Positions 1-8,457 of a stretch of 64,000 nt of DNA are shown piece after piece. The notes beneath the pieces were generated by a model. That model made no database searches, was not told the DNA's origin, and worked only from the letters and a program-made list of their open reading frames with translations. The DNA comes from Pseudomonas koreensis (GTDB lineage: Bacteria > Pseudomonadota > Gammaproteobacteria > Pseudomonadales > Pseudomonadaceae): contig NZ_JAAQYM010000010.1 in the NCBI RefSeq assembly GCF_012986595.1, positions 1 through 64,000 of the forward strand, written 5' to 3'. Position 1 is the stretch's first letter. The number at the start of each line of letters is the position of its first letter. The translations under genes were made by a program, and so were the position numbers.

Positions 1-2
1 AC

Positions 3-956
3 CGCAGCTACGTCTACGAACCCGGCACCTTCCGCCCACTGGCCCTGCTCGACGGCAAAGGCCCGAAAAAAGCCTGCCCGTTCTACTACCAACTCGACCA
101 CCTCGGCACCCCGCAGGAACTCACCGATTACAGCGGCGAAATCGTCTGGTCCGCGCAATACGACGCCTACGGCAAAGTCGCAGCGATCACCCTCGCCGGC
201 GAGGACTACCTGGACCAGCCGCTGCGGTTTCAGGGGCAGTATTTCGATGCGGAGAGCGGGCTGCATTACAACCGGCATCGGTATTACGACCCGCGGTTGG
301 GACGGTATCTGACGCCTGATCCGGTGAAGCTGGCTGGAGGACTAAACCAATACCAGTACACGCCGAATCCGACGGGGTGGGTGGATCCGTTGGGGTTGAG
401 CTGCAGTTGTCCGCCGCCGAATCCGCGTCGCCCGATGCGGTACGAGGCTGGCCGCGTAGTTGTCGAAGACGGATCTCCTCCGCTGCCAAAGATGACGGCT
501 CAGGAGCGGCGGGCGAGGCTTGATGAGGTGGCAGAAGAAAATGCTCATCGGCGTTTGGATGAAATGGAGAGAGCCACACAAGACGCACACTTCTTAGAGA
601 AACATGGCAAACAGACCACACTAGCTTCTCAGCAGGAACGCTCACTGACGGGAAGAAATCCAACAACTGGAATTATCGAGGTTTATACCAATGGGAGGCG
701 AGCAGGGCAGCCAAAAATACCCAGTGCGGCTACTCACTTTTTTAGTTATCGAGATCAACTTAACGCAATACATCGTGCACAGCTTATTTTCAGACGGAAC
801 GGTCAAATCGCGTCTAAAGAACCTATGAATATGGGTAAGGTTGTTGGCGAGGGGTACAAAAGGGGAGGAGTCGTTTATGGACAGCAAACACATGCTGTAG
901 TAGTTCTCAATAGAGCAGCTGAGCCGATAACCTCTTATACGGAGTTTGTGAATTGA
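3..956 (+). CDS. Rhs-family polymorphic toxin, C-terminal part (5' end lies before the window)
   Basis: The reading frame is open from the first bases, so 317 residues of a much longer protein are visible. The first 130 residues are typical Rhs core: a YD-repeat end, the Y-Y-D-P-R-L-G-R-Y segment and the closing D-P-L-G-L motif at about nucleotides 384-398, where Rhs proteins cut off their toxin. The remaining 185 residues are the variable tip. It has H-F-L-E-K-H-G near visible residue 196 and a T-H-A-V-V-V-L / I-T-S-Y-T end. I think this resembles the BECR / CdiA-CT RNase A-like nuclease toxins, but that is inference. Base composition falls to AT-rich from about 590, as expected for an exchanged toxin tip. 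The next gene overlaps it and is the likely immunity gene. Confidence 0.88.
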   Translation, partial: RSYVYEPGTFRPLALLDGKGPKKACPFYYQLDHLGTPQELTDYSGEIVWSAQYDAYGKVAAITLAGEDYLDQPLRFQGQYFDAESGLHYNRHRYYDPRLGRYLTPDPVKLAGGLNQYQYTPNPTGWVDPLGLSCSCPPPNPRRPMRYEAGRVVVEDGSPPLPKMTAQERRARLDEVAEENAHRRLDEMERATQDAHFLEKHGKQTTLASQQERSLTGRNPTTGIIEVYTNGRRAGQPKIPSAATHFFSYRDQLNAIHRAQLIFRRNGQIASKEPMNMGKVVGEGYKRGGVVYGQQTHAVVVLNRAAEPITSYTEFVN

Positions 957-1312
957 AACGTAAGCCTGAATATTTTGTTTTGCGTGGTCTGCTTTTTCTA
1001 TTTGATATAGAAAATACTCATGATGACGCTCGTGAAAAAATCATCGTCTCGAAGAATGTCAATGACAAGAAAGAGCTTGCTGAGCTATTTGATATTCTTA
1101 TGAAGCCTGAGTTTATTTTTTATAGCGTTGAGGAACGAGAGTGGTGTATCGACACACTGAAGTACTATTTGGAAGCCGGTGATAGCTTTGATGAGGTATT
1201 TACAAGAATAACTACTTATTTTGATGACGACGTAGAGGACCAGCGTCAGTTTATGCAGGTTTTGTTGAGTTGTTTATTGAGGTATCACGCCGATGATTCA
1301 GATATGGGGTAA
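953..1312 (+). CDS. Putative immunity protein for the Rhs toxin tip
   Basis: This 119-residue acidic protein has no family that I recognise. It starts at TTG, overlapping the stop of the Rhs gene by four bases, with GGAG eight bases upstream inside the toxin gene, so the two are translationally coupled. It is strongly AT-rich (about 40 percent GC by eye) compared with everything downstream. Its position directly after an Rhs toxin tip, its small size and the clusters of Asp and Glu are what is expected of a cytoplasmic immunity protein that blocks the cognate toxin. Function is inferred from position only. Confidence 0.7.
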   Translation: MKRKPEYFVLRGLLFLFDIENTHDDAREKIIVSKNVNDKKELAELFDILMKPEFIFYSVEEREWCIDTLKYYLEAGDSFDEVFTRITTYFDDDVEDQRQFMQVLLSCLLRYHADDSDMG

Positions 1313-1345
1313 GGCCGAAACAGTTGGGCTAATTCAAATGCCCCC

Positions 1346-1370
1346 TTCACGAGCAAGCCCGCTCCCACAA
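1346..1370. repeat. Single REP element, GAGCCTGCTCGCGA family
   Basis: A diverged copy (minus orientation) of the GTGGGAGCGAGCCTGCTCGCGA palindrome that occurs repeatedly elsewhere in the window. It lies between the convergent immunity gene and the EAL-CBS-GGDEF gene. Confidence 0.6.
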
Positions 1371-1391
1371 CAACTTGTACCGTCAGGGGCC

Positions 1392-3182
1392 TCACCGTTG
1401 GCCAATCAGTTGCGGTTGATGAAGATCGGCAGCACTGAGACTATCAATCACATGCACGCTATACCCCGGAACATTCTTCGCATGATGCTTCGCCTGCGAA
1501 GCCATTTCCGCCAGTTGGCTTGCATCCAGTTCTGCACAGGCCTGCGGGTGCAGGTGGACGACGCCGATGGACAGTGACAGGAGCGGAAACTCCTGCCGCA
1601 CACCTTGCCGATTCGGTGCGATGAAGCAGCCAGCTTCAAGATGCTCAGGCCGGTAGAAGCGCCGGCATTGGCTCTGGAAGTCGTCGAGCAGCTGGTTGAG
1701 GCGTTTGCGCCAGTCTTCCGGGCCGAGGACGAGGAGGAAGTCGTCGCCGCCGATGTGGCCGACGAAGTCGCGGGACGGGTCGACGCGTTCGTTCAGGCAT
1801 TGCGCCAGGCACAGTAGGACTTCGTCGCCACGGCCGTAGCCGTAGATGTCGTTGAAGGGTTTGAAGCTGTCGATGTCGACGTAGCAGATAATCGATTCGC
1901 GGCCCTGTTGCAGCAGGCGGGTCAGGCATTGTTGGATCGGCACGTTGCCGGGCAGCAGGGTCAACGGGTTGGCGTAGCGGGCCTGCTGGATTTTCAGTTC
2001 GGTGATCAGTTTGAGCACATCGATCACCCGGCCCAGGCCGAGATAGCCGCCGTTGAGGGTGATGATGAAGTCTTCTTCGATGCGTTGGCGCGCGCGGCTG
2101 GTGATCAGGCGGCTGACCTGTTGCAGCGACTGACTCATCTCCACGGCGAGGAAGTCGTCGTTCATCAGGCGGCTGATCGGTTTGCGCGCGAACAGGTCGG
2201 TGGCGAAGGGTTTGAGCAGCGCGTCGGACAGCGAATGGCGGTGGACGATGCCGCACGGTTGGCCTAGTTCGTCGAGTACCGCCAGCGAGTTGAGATTGGC
2301 CTGACGGCGGAAGGCTTCCAGTACCGTGGCGGTCGGTGTGTCGCGATGCACCGCCGGTTGATCGTTGAGCAGGGCGCTGAGGTCGCTGCCTTCGTCGTTC
2401 AGCGCCACGGCGCTGCTGTCGTGCTTGGGCATCAAGGCCCGGGCATCGCGCGGCGGCTGTTCCTGCGGGCGACCGAGCAAGTAACCCTGCACCAGGTCCA
2501 CGCCCATCTCGGTCAACACCGCCAGCTCTTCCGGCAGCTCGATACCCTCGGCGATCACCTGTGCCCGCGAAGCCTTGGCAATTTGCAGGATCGAGCCGAC
2601 GAACTCGCGTTTCAATGCATCCTGATGAATGCCGTCGATGAAATGGCGATCGATTTTCACGTAATCCGGACGCAGTTCGGACCACAGGCGCAGGCTCGAA
2701 TAGCCGGCCCCCAGGTCATCCAGCGCAATCGAAAAACCCATGGCCCGATAGTGATGCAGGGCGGTTTGCAGCAACTGGAAATCGTCGATCGGCGTCTGTT
2801 CGGTGAGTTCGATCACCACCTGGCTCGGCGGAATGCCGAAGTCTTGCAGCAATTGCAGGGTACGCCCCGGCTGATGCGCCGCTTCGAGCAGGGATTCCGG
2901 AGAGACGTTGAGGAACAGCTTGCCCGGCAGTTGCTGCTCGTTGAAACGGCGGCAGGCAGATTGGCGGCAGGCGATCTCCAGTTCGCTCAGACGGCCGGCC
3001 TGACGCGCCACGGCGAACAAGGCGATAGGCGAATGCAGGGGGCTGTTGGACGGGCCACGGGTGAGGGCTTCGTAGCCGAGGATACGGCGCTCGGAAAGAC
3101 AGATGATCGGCTGGAACAGGCTGTGCAAACCGCTATGAGTCAGGATCGAGCTCAAGGCACTCAGCTGTTCGGTCGTGGTCAT
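1392..3182 (-). CDS. EAL-CBS-GGDEF cyclic-di-GMP signalling protein
   Basis: A 596-residue cytoplasmic protein with no membrane segment. Residues 15-245 form an EAL phosphodiesterase domain with the E-A-L-T-R motif near 37 and the D-D-L-G-A-G-Y-S-S-L active-site loop. Residues about 265-390 look like a pair of CBS domains, which usually bind adenine nucleotides. Residues about 400-590 form a GGDEF domain whose signature reads G-G-D-D-F (478-482). Asp for Glu at the fourth position makes cyclase activity uncertain. The same domain order stands beside prc in P. aeruginosa as I recall. It begins shortly after the prc terminator, so it probably has its own promoter. Confidence 0.9.
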   Translation of the reverse strand: MTTTEQLSALSSILTHSGLHSLFQPIICLSERRILGYEALTRGPSNSPLHSPIALFAVARQAGRLSELEIACRQSACRRFNEQQLPGKLFLNVSPESLLEAAHQPGRTLQLLQDFGIPPSQVVIELTEQTPIDDFQLLQTALHHYRAMGFSIALDDLGAGYSSLRLWSELRPDYVKIDRHFIDGIHQDALKREFVGSILQIAKASRAQVIAEGIELPEELAVLTEMGVDLVQGYLLGRPQEQPPRDARALMPKHDSSAVALNDEGSDLSALLNDQPAVHRDTPTATVLEAFRRQANLNSLAVLDELGQPCGIVHRHSLSDALLKPFATDLFARKPISRLMNDDFLAVEMSQSLQQVSRLITSRARQRIEEDFIITLNGGYLGLGRVIDVLKLITELKIQQARYANPLTLLPGNVPIQQCLTRLLQQGRESIICYVDIDSFKPFNDIYGYGRGDEVLLCLAQCLNERVDPSRDFVGHIGGDDFLLVLGPEDWRKRLNQLLDDFQSQCRRFYRPEHLEAGCFIAPNRQGVRQEFPLLSLSIGVVHLHPQACAELDASQLAEMASQAKHHAKNVPGYSVHVIDSLSAADLHQPQLIGQR

Positions 3183-3196
3183 GGCAATCTCTGGCG

Positions 3197-3245
3197 AAAA
3201 AAAAGGACTGGGAGCGCTCTCGATGAAGAGAGTCGCTCCCAGTCC
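3197..3245 (-). terminator. Rho-independent terminator after prc
   Basis: The 12-bp stem GGACTGGGAGCG / CGCTCCCAGTCC (3205-3216 and 3234-3245) is followed on the minus strand by eight T. It lies 70 bases after the prc stop and just before the start of the EAL-CBS-GGDEF gene. Confidence 0.85.
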
Positions 3246-3315
3246 TTTATTTCACGACAGAATGATGACTGTTTGATGACGCTCCGGGGAGCGTCAGCAC
3301 TAAATTGCCATCATC

Positions 3316-5433
3316 TTACTTCTTGGCCACCTGATTGCTCAGCTTCAGGTAATCGAGCAGTACGCGCCCGGTTTCGGCCAGGTAGGCGTCGTCTTCTGGC
3401 TTGACCTTGTCCGGCTCGGCTGCAGCCATTGCGTCTTCGTCTTCTTTCTTCAGCTCTTTGAGCGGCTCTTCGCCTTTGGCTTTGCGACGGATGTTTTCCA
3501 TCGTCAGTTGCTTGGCGTCGATGTCAGCGTGCTGGGCACGGCGGTCGGCTTCGTTGAGGCTGACGGTTTTTTCTTCCATCAGCTTCTGCGCCAAGGCCAG
3601 CTTGTCGCGGATGAACACGAACTCGGCGTCTTTGGCGCTGCGTGCGTCATGCTCGGACTTGAGCTGTGCCAGGTACGGTTTGAACGGATCGACCGCAGGC
3701 TTGATCGCTGCCTTGATGGTGTCCCATGGCATGGCTTCCGGCAGGGCGCTTTCGCCGATTTCCTTGGTGTCGATGATCGACGGGTAATCGATGTCCGGCA
3801 GTACGCCCTGATGCTGGGTGCTCTGACCGGAAACCCGGTAGAACTTGGCCAGGGTCAGTTTCAGTTCGCCATGGTTCAGCGGCTGAATGGTCTGCACGGT
3901 GCCTTTGCCGAAGGTCTGGCCACCGATGATCAGCGCACGATGGTAGTCCTGCATGGCGCCGGCGAAAATCTCCGAAGCCGAGGCGGACAGGCGGTTGACC
4001 AGCAGAGCCATCGGGCCTTTGTAGAACGCACCCGGGTTTTCATCTTCCAGGACATCGACGCGGCCATCGGCGTTACGCACGAGGACGGTCGGGCCCTTGT
4101 CGATGAACAGGCTGGTCAGCTCGGTGGCTTCCTGCAGGGAACCGCCGCCGTTGTTGCGCAGGTCGATGACCACGCCGTCGACTTTCTCTTTCTGCAGTTC
4201 GGTCAGCAGTTTCTTGACGTCACGGGTGGTGCTCTTGTAATCCGGATCACCGGCACGGAATGCCTTGAAGTCGAGGTAGAAGGCCGGGATCTCGATGATG
4301 CCGAGCTTGTAGTCCTTGCCGTCCTGCTTCAGGTTCAGCACGGATTTTTTCACCGCCTGGTCTTCAAGCTTCACCGCTTCACGGGTGATCGGCACGATCT
4401 TGCTGGTCTGGTCGTTCGGCGCATTGCTGGCCGGAATGACTTCCAGGCGCACCACGGTGCCTTTCGGGCCGCGGATCAGCTTGACCACTTCGTCCAGGCG
4501 CCAGCCCACCACGTCGACCATCTCTTTGTTGCCCTGGGCAACGCCGATGATCTTGTCGGCCGGTGCAACCTGCTTGGTCTTGTCGGCAGGGCCTGCCGGA
4601 ACCAGACGCACGACTTTCACTTGATCGTTGTCGCTCTGCAACACGGCGCCGATGCCCTCAAGGGACAGGCTCATGTTGATGTCGAAGTTCTCCGCGTTAT
4701 CCGGCGACAGATAGTTGGTGTGCGGGTCGTAGGACATGGCGAAGGTGTTGATGTACGCTTGGAAGATGTCTTCCGCGCGGGTCTGGTCCAGGCGCGCCAA
4801 CTGGTTCTTGTAGCGCTTGGTCAGGGTTTCCTGGATCTGCTTGGAATCCTTGCCGGCGATCTTCTGCCGCAGCACTTCGTCCTTGACGCGTTTGCGCCAC
4901 AGGTCGTCGAGTTCTGCGGTGGATTTGAGCCAAGGGGCATCCTTGCGATCGATCAGCAAGGTCTCCTTGGTGGTGAAGTCCATCTTGTCGACGCCCTTGT
5001 TCAGCTCCGCAATGGCGAAGTCCAGACGCGCCTTGACGCGGTCCAGATAGCGCTTGTAGATGGTGAACCCGGCGTTGAGGTCGCCGCTCTTGAGGAAGTC
5101 GTCGAACTGGGTCTTCCACTTGTCGAATTCGGCGATGTCGCTGGCCATGAAATAGCTGCGCGACGGATCCAGCAGCTTGATGTAGCTGTCGTAGATGATC
5201 ACCGAGCGCGCATCGTCGAGCGGCGGCTTGCTGTAGTGGTGACGCTTGAGCAACTCGACGACGTTGAGACTGGCGATTACTTCGTCGCGATCAGGCTGCA
5301 AGTTGTCCCAGCTGTTGGCTGCGAATGTTTTGCCCGACATCGGCAACAAACCGATACCGATGAAAAGAGCGAGGGCGGTGCTGGGGAGCAAATGCTTCAT
5401 GCTGATTCGACGCGGGGACAATTGATAACGCAT
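3316..5433 (-). CDS. prc: Tail-specific periplasmic protease Prc (S41 family)
   Basis: A 705-residue protein that degrades periplasmic proteins from their C terminus; in P. aeruginosa the orthologue (AlgO) affects alginate control through MucA turnover. An N-terminal signal peptide ends near A-F-A-A-N. A PDZ domain lies at about residues 240-330 (S-L-E-G-I-G-A-V-L start). The S41 catalytic core follows with the nucleophile in N-R-L-S-A-S-A-S-E-I and the lysine in F-G-K-G-T-V-Q. The C-terminal part is the lysine-rich DUF3340-type region. A second ATG eleven codons downstream (5400) starts directly at the signal peptide; neither start has a good ribosome binding site, so the longer form is given with doubt. 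Confidence 0.93.
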   Translation of the reverse strand: MRYQLSPRRISMKHLLPSTALALFIGIGLLPMSGKTFAANSWDNLQPDRDEVIASLNVVELLKRHHYSKPPLDDARSVIIYDSYIKLLDPSRSYFMASDIAEFDKWKTQFDDFLKSGDLNAGFTIYKRYLDRVKARLDFAIAELNKGVDKMDFTTKETLLIDRKDAPWLKSTAELDDLWRKRVKDEVLRQKIAGKDSKQIQETLTKRYKNQLARLDQTRAEDIFQAYINTFAMSYDPHTNYLSPDNAENFDINMSLSLEGIGAVLQSDNDQVKVVRLVPAGPADKTKQVAPADKIIGVAQGNKEMVDVVGWRLDEVVKLIRGPKGTVVRLEVIPASNAPNDQTSKIVPITREAVKLEDQAVKKSVLNLKQDGKDYKLGIIEIPAFYLDFKAFRAGDPDYKSTTRDVKKLLTELQKEKVDGVVIDLRNNGGGSLQEATELTSLFIDKGPTVLVRNADGRVDVLEDENPGAFYKGPMALLVNRLSASASEIFAGAMQDYHRALIIGGQTFGKGTVQTIQPLNHGELKLTLAKFYRVSGQSTQHQGVLPDIDYPSIIDTKEIGESALPEAMPWDTIKAAIKPAVDPFKPYLAQLKSEHDARSAKDAEFVFIRDKLALAQKLMEEKTVSLNEADRRAQHADIDAKQLTMENIRRKAKGEEPLKELKKEDEDAMAAAEPDKVKPEDDAYLAETGRVLLDYLKLSNQVAKK

Positions 5434-5483
5434 ATTAGGCCGTCTTTGAAGTCGCCGGTTCTACGAGAGCCGGTCGCATAATG

Positions 5484-5512
5484 CAAAAAGCCCGGCGCTA
5501 CAGCTTCGGGCT
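5484..5512 (-). terminator. Terminator-like hairpin upstream of prc
   Basis: The stem AGCCCG...CGGGCT is followed on the minus strand by five T. It lies between the divergent prc and quinone oxidoreductase genes, so no minus-strand gene ends here. It may stop antisense transcription running into prc, or be a leader structure. Confidence 0.4.
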
Positions 5513-5538
5513 CAGTCCAGACTCACTATGGAGGCACT

Positions 5539-6501
5539 GTGAAGGCATTGCAAGGCGTTGAAGGTCAAGTGGCATGGGTTGAAGAGCCGAGTCCGGCGTG
5601 TGATGTAGGACAAGTGCGCATTCGCGTGGCGGCAGCCGGCCTCAATCGTGCCGATTTATTACAGAAAGCCGGGCTTTATCCGCCACCGCCCGGCGCCAGT
5701 CAGGTGCTCGGTCTGGAGTGCTCGGGGGTGATCAGCGAAGTCGGCGCCGGATCTTCCTGGCAGGTGGGTGACCGGGTTTGCGCCCTGCTGGCCGGGGGCG
5801 GGATGGCTGAAGAGGTGGTCGTCGACGGACGGCACGTGCTGCCGGTGCCCGAGGGTGTCTCGCTGATCGAGGCCGCGGCATTACCCGAGGTTTATGCAAC
5901 GGTCTGGCTGAATGTGTTTCAACTGGCGGCGCTGAAACCGGGTGAAAAAGTTCTGCTGCACGCTGGGGCCAGTGGAATTGGTTCAGCGGCCATTCAGCTG
6001 TGCAAGGCGTTCGGCAACCCGTGCTGGGTCAGCGTCGGTTCATCCGAGCGCTTGGCTTACTGTGAAGCGCTCGGCGCGCAGGGCGGGGTGGTACGCAGCG
6101 ATGATCTGGAGAGCCTGCGCGACTTCGGTCCGTTTGACGTGATCCTTGATCCGGTCGGTGGCAACTATGCAGCGCTGAACCTCAAGTTGACGGCGCTCGA
6201 CGGGCGTTGGGTGTTGATCGGTTTGATGGGCGGGCGCGAGGCCAAACTCGATCTGGCGCAGGTGCTGGCCAAGCGTGTGCAGTTACTCGGTTCGACGTTG
6301 CGCAGTCGTGACGATCAGTTCAAGGCTGACCTGTTCAGTGACCTGAGCCAGCATGTGTGGCCGCTGTTTGCCGAAGGACGCTTGAGCCCGCAACTGGCGA
6401 AGGCCTTCCCGGTGAAAGATGCCGAGGCGGCGTTTGCCGAGCTGGCGAGCAACAAGGTGGCGGGCAAACTGGTCTTGGTGATTGACGACAGCCTGAGCTG
6501 A
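5539..6501 (+). CDS. NAD(P)H quinone oxidoreductase, PIG3 type (MDR superfamily)
   Basis: A 320-residue zinc-free medium-chain dehydrogenase/reductase. The N-terminal GroES-like fold has A-G-L-N-R-A-D-L-L-Q and L-G-L-E-C-S-G. The Rossmann part has H-A-G-A-S-G-I-G-S-A-A-I-Q-L near residues 140-153, the NADPH-binding pattern. Family members reduce quinones with NADPH in the cytoplasm. The start is GTG at 5539 with GGAGG eight bases ahead. The gene is divergent from prc and followed by a REP pair. Confidence 0.9.
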   Translation: MKALQGVEGQVAWVEEPSPACDVGQVRIRVAAAGLNRADLLQKAGLYPPPPGASQVLGLECSGVISEVGAGSSWQVGDRVCALLAGGGMAEEVVVDGRHVLPVPEGVSLIEAAALPEVYATVWLNVFQLAALKPGEKVLLHAGASGIGSAAIQLCKAFGNPCWVSVGSSERLAYCEALGAQGGVVRSDDLESLRDFGPFDVILDPVGGNYAALNLKLTALDGRWVLIGLMGGREAKLDLAQVLAKRVQLLGSTLRSRDDQFKADLFSDLSQHVWPLFAEGRLSPQLAKAFPVKDAEAAFAELASNKVAGKLVLVIDDSLS

Positions 6502-6513
6502 CACCCCAAAACC

Positions 6514-6675
6514 TGTGGCGAGGGAGCTTGTCGGATCGCTGCACCGTCCCGCTGGGGCGCGAAGCGGCCCCAAATCATTCAACGCGGTGAGTCAGAGCAA
6601 ACCGGTTGACTGGTTTTTCGACTGCTTCGCAGCCGAGCGGGACGGTGCGGCGATCCGACAAGCTCTCTTGCCACA
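6514..6675. repeat. REP inverted pair, GTGGCGAGGGAGCTTG family
   Basis: Two facing copies of a TGTGGCGAGGGAGCTTGTC-type element, with the rarer CGCGAAGCGGCCCC hairpin inside, fill the gap between two convergent genes. A related pair lies at 54272-54404. Confidence 0.75.
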
Positions 6676-6702
6676 GTTAAGCATCCACATTTGGGACGTC
6701 GA

Positions 6703-7356
6703 TCATTTCCAGAGGTGGATTGGCCAGCCGGCTTTTTCGGCGTGCTCCAGTAGCACCGGATCCGGATTCACCACATGCGGGAAATCTACCTTCAGCAGTA
6801 GCGGCAGATCATTGCGTGAGTCGGAGTAAAAGCTCGCGCCCTCAAGGTTCTCTTCCTCGGCATCCAGCCATTCCAGCAAGCGGGTGATCTTACCTTCGCG
6901 GTAGGTCAGCGTGCCGACGGTATTGCCGCTGTAAACGCCGTGCGCGACTTCCAGTTCGATCCCGAGAACTTCGTCGATGCCGAGGCGATCGGCGATCGGC
7001 TTGACCAGGTGCGTGCCCGAGGCCGAGATCACCAGAATCCGGTCGCCGGCCTTGCGGTGGGCGGCGATGGTTTTGGTTGCGTCGCTGAAGATGATCGGTT
7101 CGATGAAGTCTTCGACCCACGGGCCGACCAGGTGCTCGACTTCTTCCGGGGTGCGGCCGATCAGCGGTTCGAGGCTGAATGCCATGTAGTCTTCCATGCG
7201 CAATTTGCCATGGCTGTAAGCATCCATCAGCTCGTTGTTCTTGCGCATGAACGATTCGGGATCGACCCAGCCCAGGCGCCCCATCTGTTCGCTCCAGAGG
7301 GTGGCGCAGTCGCCGTGGATCAGGGTTTCGTCCAGATCAAAAATTGCCAGGGCCAT
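6703..7356 (-). CDS. HAD superfamily hydrolase, subfamily IB (phosphoserine-phosphatase-like)
   Basis: A 217-residue cytoplasmic phosphatase. Motif I is F-D-L-D-E-T-L at the N terminus (nucleophile Asp in residues 5-9), motif II is V-I-S-A-S-G-T-H, and motif IV is Y-S-D-S-R-N-D-L-P-L. The helical cap between motifs I and II marks subclass IB, as in SerB. It is the last gene of the transporter operon (gap 111 bases from the ATPase gene, containing an inverted repeat). Its place beside an organophosphate-type importer suggests that it removes phosphate from the imported compound or its product. The start has GGAGAG just upstream. Confidence 0.82.
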   Translation of the reverse strand: MALAIFDLDETLIHGDCATLWSEQMGRLGWVDPESFMRKNNELMDAYSHGKLRMEDYMAFSLEPLIGRTPEEVEHLVGPWVEDFIEPIIFSDATKTIAAHRKAGDRILVISASGTHLVKPIADRLGIDEVLGIELEVAHGVYSGNTVGTLTYREGKITRLLEWLDAEEENLEGASFYSDSRNDLPLLLKVDFPHVVNPDPVLLEHAEKAGWPIHLWK

Positions 7357-7376
7357 CAGTTCTCTCCGAGAACAGC

Positions 7377-7464
7377 TGCGAGCTACAAGCTTCGAGCTGC
7401 AAGAATTGGAATCAGCTGCGCCGCAGTCTACAACTTGCAGCTTGTAGCTCGAAGCTTGCAGCTG
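7377..7464. repeat. Inverted repeat (AGCTACAAGCTTCGAGCTGCAAG type)
   Basis: Two arms rich in AGCTACAAGCTTCGAGC and its complement flank a 30-base centre between the ATPase gene and the HAD gene. This sequence type is not related to the four REP families in the window. It could attenuate transcription into the HAD gene. Confidence 0.65.
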
Positions 7465-7467
7465 CTT

Positions 7468-8457
7468 TTAAGCGACTTCACACAGGGCCGTCGGATCGAT
7501 GGAAAGTGCCAGGCGCTGACCGTCGGGGTGCAGATCCGCCGCCGAGCGGTTGAGCACGTCCACCACCAGTTCCACGCCGCGCGCCTCGACCCGGTAGCGG
7601 ATCACGTTGCCGAGCAGGCTGTGGCTGCGGATCTGTGCATCGAGTTCGCCATTGAGGCTCAGTTCGATGGCTTCCGGACGAATCGCGATGCGGTGGTTGA
7701 TCGGCCGTTGCAACAGCTTCGAGGCACTGTCGGCATCGAGCAGGTTGTAGTTGCCGATGAAGCCGGCGGCGAACAGATCCACCGGTGCGGTGTACAAGGT
7801 TTCGGCGTCACCGCTCTGGACGATTTTCCCCTGGTTCATCAGGAAAATCCGGTCAGACATGGTCAGCGCTTCTTCCTGATCGTGGGTGACGAAGATCGTG
7901 GTCAGGCCGAGTTCGCGCTGGATCTGGCGGATCTGTTCGCGCAGGTGTTTGCGAATCCGCGCGTCCAGTGCCGACAGCGGTTCGTCCAGCAGCAACAGGC
8001 GTGGGCGAGTGACCAGCGAGCGGGCGAGGGCCACGCGCTGGCACTGACCGCCGGAGAGCTGGTGCGGATAGCGGCTGGCGAAGTCGTTGAGCTCGACCAG
8101 TTTCAGCACCTCGGCGACACGCTTGTGGCTGTCGTCGGCATTGACCTTCTGCATGCGCAGGCCGAAGGCGACGTTCTGTTCGACGGTCATGTTGGGGAAC
8201 AGCGCATAGCTCTGGAACACCATGCCGATCCCGCGTTTTTGCGGACTCAGCGGCACGATGTCGACGCTATCAAGCAGGATCTTGCCGCCGTCCACCGGCG
8301 TCAGTCCGGCAATGCAGCGCAGCAGCGTGGACTTGCCGCAACCGGACGGGCCGAGCAGGGTGACGAATTCGCCCTTGTTGATTTCGCAGTTGATGTCGCT
8401 GAACACCGTGGTGCCCGCGTAGTTTTTCTTCAGGTTCTGGACGCTGACATAGCTCAT
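7468..8457 (-). CDS. ABC importer ATP-binding protein (Pot/Fbp type)
   Basis: A 329-residue ATPase of an importer. Walker A is G-P-S-G-C-G-K-S-T near residue 36, the signature is L-S-G-G-Q, Walker B is L-L-L-L-D-E-P-L-S-A-L-D, and the switch His is in F-V-T-H-D-Q-E-E-A. A TOBE-like C-terminal domain (about 240-329) follows. It overlaps the upstream permease gene by four bases (ATGA), so it belongs to the same operon. It energises uptake through the two permeases upstream. Confidence 0.92.
   Translation of the reverse strand: MSYVSVQNLKKNYAGTTVFSDINCEINKGEFVTLLGPSGCGKSTLLRCIAGLTPVDGGKILLDSVDIVPLSPQKRGIGMVFQSYALFPNMTVEQNVAFGLRMQKVNADDSHKRVAEVLKLVELNDFASRYPHQLSGGQCQRVALARSLVTRPRLLLLDEPLSALDARIRKHLREQIRQIQRELGLTTIFVTHDQEEALTMSDRIFLMNQGKIVQSGDAETLYTAPVDLFAAGFIGNYNLLDADSASKLLQRPINHRIAIRPEAIELSLNGELDAQIRSHSLLGNVIRYRVEARGVELVVDVLNRSAADLHPDGQRLALSIDPTALCEVA

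Noticed and set aside
1293..1577. Open frame after the immunity gene
   Set aside because: It crosses a REP element and runs into the EAL-CBS-GGDEF gene on the other strand; no ribosome site or domain.
3508..5481. Very long open frame on the plus strand opposite prc
   Set aside because: High third-position GC leaves antisense frames open; the product has no domain, and prc on the other strand is unambiguous. The same applies to long frames opposite the ABC genes (6940-8595, 9253-10296) and the amidohydrolase gene (13786-15060).
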